10,616 nucleotides of DNA from an uncultured Eubacterium sp. (GTDB lineage: Bacteria; Bacillota_A; Clostridia; Lachnospirales; Lachnospiraceae): contig CANTHI010000078.1 in the NCBI GenBank assembly GCA_947653505.1, forward strand, positions 1 to 10,616, in the 5' to 3' direction. The notes under the pieces were generated by a model that was not told the origin of the DNA, did no database searches, and saw only the letters and a program-made list of their open reading frames with translations. This document shows positions 6,704-10,616 of the stretch, in pieces (the stretch's first letter is position 1; every line of letters starts with the position of its first letter). The position numbers were made by a program, and so were the translations under genes.

Positions 6704-6742
6704 AGCGTAAGCGCTGTGTAATCGCCGCGCTTTGTATTTTTT
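6704..6742 (+). promoter_or_regulatory. Terminator-like hairpin in the kinase leader, possible attenuator
   Basis: AAGCGC (6709-6714) can pair with GCGCTT (6727-6732) across a 12-base loop, followed by TGTATTTTTT (6733-6742). The same bases can instead form a competing upstream hairpin, AGCG-TAAG-CGCT (6704-6715). Two mutually exclusive folds, one of them terminator-like, is the pattern of an attenuator. The stem is short, and I recognise no known riboswitch class here. Confidence 0.35.
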
Positions 6743-6810
6743 CGGGGAAGTTATTGTTACAGAATATATTCTTTATGGGGAATGGATGAAAATTAGTTAA
6801 GGATGGTTTT

Positions 6811-8634
6811 ATGGGACATCAGATATACGAAAGTATCCGGAATGAGCCGCACCAGCTTGCTGCCGGAACGGTTCTAAACGGCAGGTATCTGATCGGGCGT
6901 TCGATTGGTCAGGGCGGATTTGGCATTACTTATGCGGGAATGGATATGAAGGACTCTGAACGGATTGCGGTAAAAGAATTTTTTCCATCCGGTATTGTCA
7001 TGCGTGATCCGGATGCAGTGGTCAGGCCCCTGCGGACTGAAGACAGCCGCTGGTTTGAGAAATACAGGGAGCGTTTTCTTCATGAATACCAGATACTGGC
7101 AGAATTATCCGGTATGCAGCAGATCGTCAGAGTCAGTGATTTCTTTTTTGCATATGGCACAGCATATATTGTTATGGAATATATCGAAGGGATAACATTA
7201 AAACAGTATGTGGAAGAACGCGGCGGCAGGCTGTCTGGTGATGAGACTTTCCGGATACTGGAACCAGTCATGCATTCTCTTGCGGGAATACATGAAGCCG
7301 GTTTAATTCACAGGGATGTCAGTCCGGATAATCTGATGATCCTTTCTGATGGAAGTGCAAAGCTTTTGGATTTTGGCGCGGTTCTGGATATTGGAGTTGC
7401 CGCAGGAGCGGATCTGCCATTGTCAAAATCTGTGACGGCAGTTATTAAAAACGGATATGCGCCTTTGGAACAATATCAGAGTCATGGCAGTCTCGGGCCG
7501 TGGACCGATGTATATGCTTTGTGCGCTACCATCTGTTACTGTCTGATTGGAAAAGCGCCGCCGGAAGCGTTGGAGCGGCTGCTGCAGGATATGCCGGTAC
7601 GGCTCCGGAAAGAGGGAGCGGATATCTCTGCCGATGGGGAAGAGGTTATCAAAAAAGGTATGGAACTGCGCGCCAGTGACAGGTTTGCGGATATGAACCA
7701 GCTTCTGGAAGCATTGTCCGGAGTGAAAGCGCTGTCCGGACATACAGCGGCAGATAGCGGAAAACCACCGGTATATAAAAAGGCCGGAGCCGGGCATACC
7801 AAAGCGGTGAAAATAAAGTGGATGTCTCTGGTTCCTGTTATACTGGCAGTTTTTTTGCTTACCGGTCTGTTCTTTTTCCAATTCCAAAGCGGAGATGGCA
7901 GCAAAAAAACTGCGGTGAATAAAGCAATCGCCGCTCCGGTCTGTTTTCGGAACTATACTGAAGAGATGGACGGCTGGGAGGAAACAGGGACAGTAATTAT
8001 GGTGGGGTGCGGGGAGGTTGCCGCATTTTCAAAAGATTATACGTTCAGCTGCAGCCTGTATCTTCCAAAGACAGCCTGTGCGGCAGATGGGGATAAGATG
8101 ATTGTTCATTGGTGGCTGGACATGGAAGATGAAAAAACGGGCCATATCGGAACGACGGACAGCCAGTATGTGTTCAGCCTGCTCCGGACACAGGATGAGG
8201 TTTTTCCGGTTGTTATGGCAGATGATCACACGGGAGACATCCTTGTGGATCAATCAGATTACAGCCGCTTCTTTCAGGTGAAAGAAGCGGGTGATTTTTA
8301 CAGACTGGACGTAACAGAACTTCCTTATTGTGAGTTACTGCATAATGAAGATGGAACAGACAGAAAGATTGTCATTGATACAGGACGGTCAGGGCAGATT
8401 GGGACCGGACTTATGGTAACGGGACTGAATCAGTCAGTTTCATCACAGATCTATCTGGATGATATCGTAATCAGGGATAAAGGGACGATTATAAAATCCT
8501 TTGATTGTTCTGCTGAAAGCCTGTATGGGCATTTTTACTGCTATGAATATGACGATGCCAGTGGCCAGCGGATTCAGGTGGATGTACCGCAGCTGTCCCC
8601 AATACCGGTTTCCAACACCAGTCCGGCAGACTGA
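6811..8634 (+). CDS. Transmembrane Ser/Thr protein kinase with a novel-looking extracytoplasmic domain
   Basis: This 607-residue protein is a predicted single-pass membrane kinase. The kinase domain spans about 25-305: glycine loop GQGGFGITY (33-41), ATP-anchoring K55 in IAVKEF, helix-C E92, catalytic HRDVSPDN (167-174, D169 and N174), DFG (187-189) and GYAPLEQY (215-222) in the activation segment. All catalytic residues are present; the common HRDLKPxN lysine is Ser, as in a known bacterial subgroup. A basic linker precedes one transmembrane helix (about 337-357). Residues 371-607 should face outside. There are no PASTA repeats, unlike the classic PrkC/PknB of Firmicutes. The ectodomain instead resembles the secreted protein encoded two genes downstream (FSKDYTFS, FPVV, KEAGDFYRL, IYLDD) and contains six cysteines. 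AAGGA seven bases before 6811 supports the start. It heads a likely three-gene operon under a strong promoter. The ligand and substrates are unknown. Confidence 0.93.
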   Translation: MGHQIYESIRNEPHQLAAGTVLNGRYLIGRSIGQGGFGITYAGMDMKDSERIAVKEFFPSGIVMRDPDAVVRPLRTEDSRWFEKYRERFLHEYQILAELSGMQQIVRVSDFFFAYGTAYIVMEYIEGITLKQYVEERGGRLSGDETFRILEPVMHSLAGIHEAGLIHRDVSPDNLMILSDGSAKLLDFGAVLDIGVAAGADLPLSKSVTAVIKNGYAPLEQYQSHGSLGPWTDVYALCATICYCLIGKAPPEALERLLQDMPVRLRKEGADISADGEEVIKKGMELRASDRFADMNQLLEALSGVKALSGHTAADSGKPPVYKKAGAGHTKAVKIKWMSLVPVILAVFLLTGLFFFQFQSGDGSKKTAVNKAIAAPVCFRNYTEEMDGWEETGTVIMVGCGEVAAFSKDYTFSCSLYLPKTACAADGDKMIVHWWLDMEDEKTGHIGTTDSQYVFSLLRTQDEVFPVVMADDHTGDILVDQSDYSRFFQVKEAGDFYRLDVTELPYCELLHNEDGTDRKIVIDTGRSGQIGTGLMVTGLNQSVSSQIYLDDIVIRDKGTIIKSFDCSAESLYGHFYCYEYDDASGQRIQVDVPQLSPIPVSNTSPAD

Positions 8635-8664
8635 CGTGAAGAACAGGAAGGGGAAGAATAGAAA

Positions 8665-9774
8665 ATGACAACACATACAAAAGAGATGATTTCGTCCGGA
8701 CATGCAACAGAAGCTCTGAGCAGAACCTCTGCCAGACATCTGGATATCGTGATTCAGGAAAACCTGACCGCAAAGGAAGCTGTGGAATTTATGAAAAGCG
8801 GTATGCAGCTCCGGACATTTACAGATAACCTCACGGCATTCTATAAAGGTGAGGATCTGGAACAAAAGCTGCTGGAAGGTCTGTGCCGTTATCGTGCAAT
8901 GTCCAGACAGAGCATCCGCCGCAAGGTGTATAACTGGCTGCACAATAAAAATCTGCCGCAGGACAGAGAGGAGATGTTTTGCATCTGTTTTATTCTGGAG
9001 CTGGATGAGACGGCATCGGATCATCTGCTTAAGCGTCTGACCGGACAAGGGATACATTACAGGGATGTCAGGGAGCTGGTGTATGCTTACTGTCTAAAGC
9101 GCCAGATTTTGTATGAGCAGGCTAAGCAGATGGCAGATACGCTGGTTTGCCCGGCTCCGGTAAAGGAAAGCGGGCGCCAGCCGCTGACGGATGTGTATAA
9201 AAGCAGGTTTCATATGCTGCAAAGTCAGGAGGAGCTGCTGCAGTTTCTGCTGGAAAATAAAAGCTGTTTTGGCGAATATCATAATACGGCTTATTCTTAT
9301 TTTATGCAGATGCTGGACCTTCTGACGGATGCCGGGGAAGAGGTTTATTCTTTAGAAACGGTCGCAGATACATATCTGAGGATGAATATGCCGTTAAATA
9401 AGCGGACTTCCGGGTTTGGAACGATTCAAAAGCTCGTAAAGAAACACTGGCCTGGCAGCCGCAGTATCAAAGCAATGAAAAACCGGACACAGGATGTTTC
9501 ACGCAAGGCGCTGCTTTTGCTATATATTGTAACAGGCGGCGTACATGAGGATGATTATGAAGAACTGGACGAAGACTATGTAATGCCGGACGAATTTCTG
9601 GAACAGCACTGCAGAAGCATAAACCGGATGCTGACAGAAAGCGGCATGGCACGTATCGACCCGCGCAATGCCTTCGATTTTCTTATATTATATGCCATAC
9701 GGCCGCAGGAGGAAGGACTTATGAGTGAGAAAATGGCGGAGATTGTACGGCAGCTGTATCAGGATTTTGAATGA
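8665..9774 (+). CDS. Soluble protein with XRE-like helix-turn-helix region, kinase-operon partner
   Basis: This 369-residue protein has no signal peptide or transmembrane helix, so it should be cytoplasmic. Residues about 48-125 read like a diverged helix-turn-helix of the XRE/lambda-repressor type: MSRQSIRRKVYNWLHNKN (79-96) would be the recognition helix with its WL-x-x-K/N ending, followed by LPQDREEMFCICFILELDETASDHLLKRL (97-125). Residues 130-158 continue the helical bundle. The remainder is helical, with an acidic patch EDDYEELDEDY near 292-302, and is not recognised. AGGGGAAG (about 8649-8656) precedes the ATG, which lies 30 bases after the kinase stop, so the two are almost certainly co-transcribed. 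A DNA-binding output protein, possibly phosphorylated by the kinase, is the natural reading; the phosphorylation part is inference. An alternative is a structural adaptor that keeps the fold but does not bind DNA. Confidence 0.8.
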   Translation: MTTHTKEMISSGHATEALSRTSARHLDIVIQENLTAKEAVEFMKSGMQLRTFTDNLTAFYKGEDLEQKLLEGLCRYRAMSRQSIRRKVYNWLHNKNLPQDREEMFCICFILELDETASDHLLKRLTGQGIHYRDVRELVYAYCLKRQILYEQAKQMADTLVCPAPVKESGRQPLTDVYKSRFHMLQSQEELLQFLLENKSCFGEYHNTAYSYFMQMLDLLTDAGEEVYSLETVADTYLRMNMPLNKRTSGFGTIQKLVKKHWPGSRSIKAMKNRTQDVSRKALLLLYIVTGGVHEDDYEELDEDYVMPDEFLEQHCRSINRMLTESGMARIDPRNAFDFLILYAIRPQEEGLMSEKMAEIVRQLYQDFE

Positions 9775-9813
9775 GAAAAAAGTTGCCCGATGTTTTCAGC
9801 TGCTCTGATAGAA

Positions 9814-9843
9814 TAGAAAACAGATTTCTAATTCCATTTTCTA
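9814..9843 (+). repeat. Small AT-rich inverted repeat before the secreted-protein gene
   Basis: TAGAAAA (9814-9820) and TTTTCTA (9837-9843) are perfect complements with a 16-base loop, in the 93-base gap between the helix-turn-helix gene and the secreted-protein gene. An extended -10-like TGATAGAAT (9806-9814) overlaps its left arm but lacks a good -35. It could be a weak internal promoter or an mRNA processing or stability structure. It is not a terminator, because no T-run follows. Confidence 0.35.
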
Positions 9844-9867
9844 CTATAAGAGCAAGGAGGACGATAT

Positions 9868-10616
9868 ATGAAAAAATCATTGAAAAAAATAGTAGCTGCT
9901 ACTCTCACAATTCCGCTGGCTTTTTGCATGGTATGCATTGGTCCATCCGGGACCAGCAGCGTACAGGCTGCAGATAACAAAGCGTTTGCCGCGCCGGTCA
10001 GGTTTCCGGGAGCCCGGCCGGAAGACGACTGGGATAGCGCTGGTACAAGACTGGGGATTGATCTTGGGGAAGTCGGTGCGTTTTCAGATAAGTATACATT
10101 CAGCTATAGTATTTTGATTCCAAAAGCTGCGCTCGAAGGACAAAAGGAGCACGCACAGGTTCAGGTAAATACATGGTTTGATTTTAGTCAGGGAGAGACG
10201 TACCTGGGCAATGTACAGTCCGGATATTCCTTTCTGATCGTTCATGACAATGGTTCTATCTTTCCGGTTGTCGTGGATGAACAAAAGGGGCAGGAACTGA
10301 AAGCCCCGGAATATAAGGATTTTTTTGCCATGCGCGAAGCCGGGGATTTCTATAAGCTGACAGTCACGGATGCGCCTGTAAACTCTATGCTGAATATAGA
10401 AGGAGATGAGCAGAACCAGACAGCTATTGATACCTCCCAGTCTGGCAGCATCTTTATGCAGACAAGAATTACCGGGATGTTTAATAAACTGACTTCTGTC
10501 GTATATCTGGATGATCTTTCTTTAAAAGCGGACGGAACCGTTGTATTCGAAACAGATTTTTCAGCTTTGATGCCTTTTACTACTCCTTTTGATGTAACTG
10601 TCGCAACTTTTTTGTT
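9868..10616 (+). CDS. Secreted protein, paralogue of the kinase ectodomain (3' end beyond window)
   Basis: The frame is open from ATG 9868 to the window end (249 codons plus two bases), so the gene is partial. An ideal AAGGAGG (9854-9860) fixes the start. Residues 1-34 are a signal peptide: basic MKKSLKKI, a hydrophobic stretch 9-25, and cleavage after VQA (34) or nearby. There is no lipobox, so the protein should be released or retained by a later domain. Residues 37-233 align along their length with the kinase ectodomain: NKAFAAPVRF (37-46), GEVGAFSDKYTFS (67-79), FPVV (132-135), FFAMREAGDFYKL (152-164), IDTSQSG (187-193), YLDDLSLKADGT (213-224). The fold is probably beta-rich, perhaps a jelly-roll binding module; this is inference. 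The sequence goes on past the shared domain (PFTTPFDV), so further domains may follow. Its position in the kinase operon suggests a shared ligand or direct interaction with the receptor. No enzyme motif is seen. Confidence 0.88.
   Translation, partial: MKKSLKKIVAATLTIPLAFCMVCIGPSGTSSVQAADNKAFAAPVRFPGARPEDDWDSAGTRLGIDLGEVGAFSDKYTFSYSILIPKAALEGQKEHAQVQVNTWFDFSQGETYLGNVQSGYSFLIVHDNGSIFPVVVDEQKGQELKAPEYKDFFAMREAGDFYKLTVTDAPVNSMLNIEGDEQNQTAIDTSQSGSIFMQTRITGMFNKLTSVVYLDDLSLKADGTVVFETDFSALMPFTTPFDVTVATFL

Larger units (their letters stand above)
6311..6810. other. Divergent intergenic region between the Uma2 and kinase genes
   Basis: This 500-base stretch has no convincing gene. It holds, left to right: the leader of the Uma2 gene on the minus strand (about 170 bases, with a small GAACAG/CTGTTC inverted repeat near 6440-6470), the Uma2 promoter, a composite dyad, the kinase promoter, and the kinase leader with a terminator-like hairpin. 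The layout suggests that both directions could be controlled from the central dyad. Confidence 0.7.

Noticed and set aside
8443..9057. Long antisense frame across the kinase and helix-turn-helix gene junction
   Set aside because: It is a mirror of the coding strand genes. The plus-strand genes have clear domains and binding sites; the antisense product is rich in His, Cys and Phe without known motifs.
9771..9977. Short open frame overlapping the start of the secreted-protein gene
   Set aside because: It is in another frame over the signal-peptide coding region, overlaps the real ribosome binding site, and has no recognisable content.

Overview
The window looks like chromosomal DNA of an anaerobic, gut-type clostridium, most likely Lachnospiraceae. 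The reasons are AGGAGG-type ribosome binding sites, clean sigma-A promoters with 17-18 base spacers and TGN-extended -10 boxes, mid-range G+C with one AT-rich island, and gene families typical of that group: a radical SAM pair, a PaaK ligase with an ACT-domain partner, Uma2, and a clostridial-style Ser/Thr kinase. This is inference from content, since no rRNA or other marker gene is present.

Bases 1-414 hold no gene. They carry a 155-base hairpin-forming repeat with perfect 15-base terminal inverted repeats, a degraded second copy, and then a strong promoter. That promoter drives two tightly spaced radical SAM genes (415-1326 and 1353-2606). The second belongs to the HemN/HemW-like family, and the two look like one operon. 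An AT-rich orphan gene follows (2703-3677). Its 3' end may be frameshifted at a run of seven A's, and a clear intrinsic terminator lies at 3779-3812.

The middle of the window reads on the minus strand. An Uma2-family protein (5744-6310) comes first, then a phenylacetate-CoA ligase (4313-5620) with its own promoter, followed by a tandem ACT-domain protein (3825-4256) that is probably co-transcribed with the ligase.

A 500-base divergent intergenic region (6311-6810) holds a promoter for each direction, an 83-base composite dyad between them, and a structured leader before the next gene. The rightmost block reads on the plus strand: a membrane Ser/Thr kinase with an extracytoplasmic domain (6811-8634), a soluble protein with an XRE-like helix-turn-helix region (8665-9774), and a secreted protein that runs off the window (9868 to the end).

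The most notable observation is that the secreted protein is a paralogue of the kinase ectodomain. The homology begins just after the kinase transmembrane helix in one protein and just after the signal peptide in the other. Together the three genes read as a putative surface-signalling module: a sensor kinase, a cytoplasmic DNA-binding candidate output, and an exported copy of the sensor domain.
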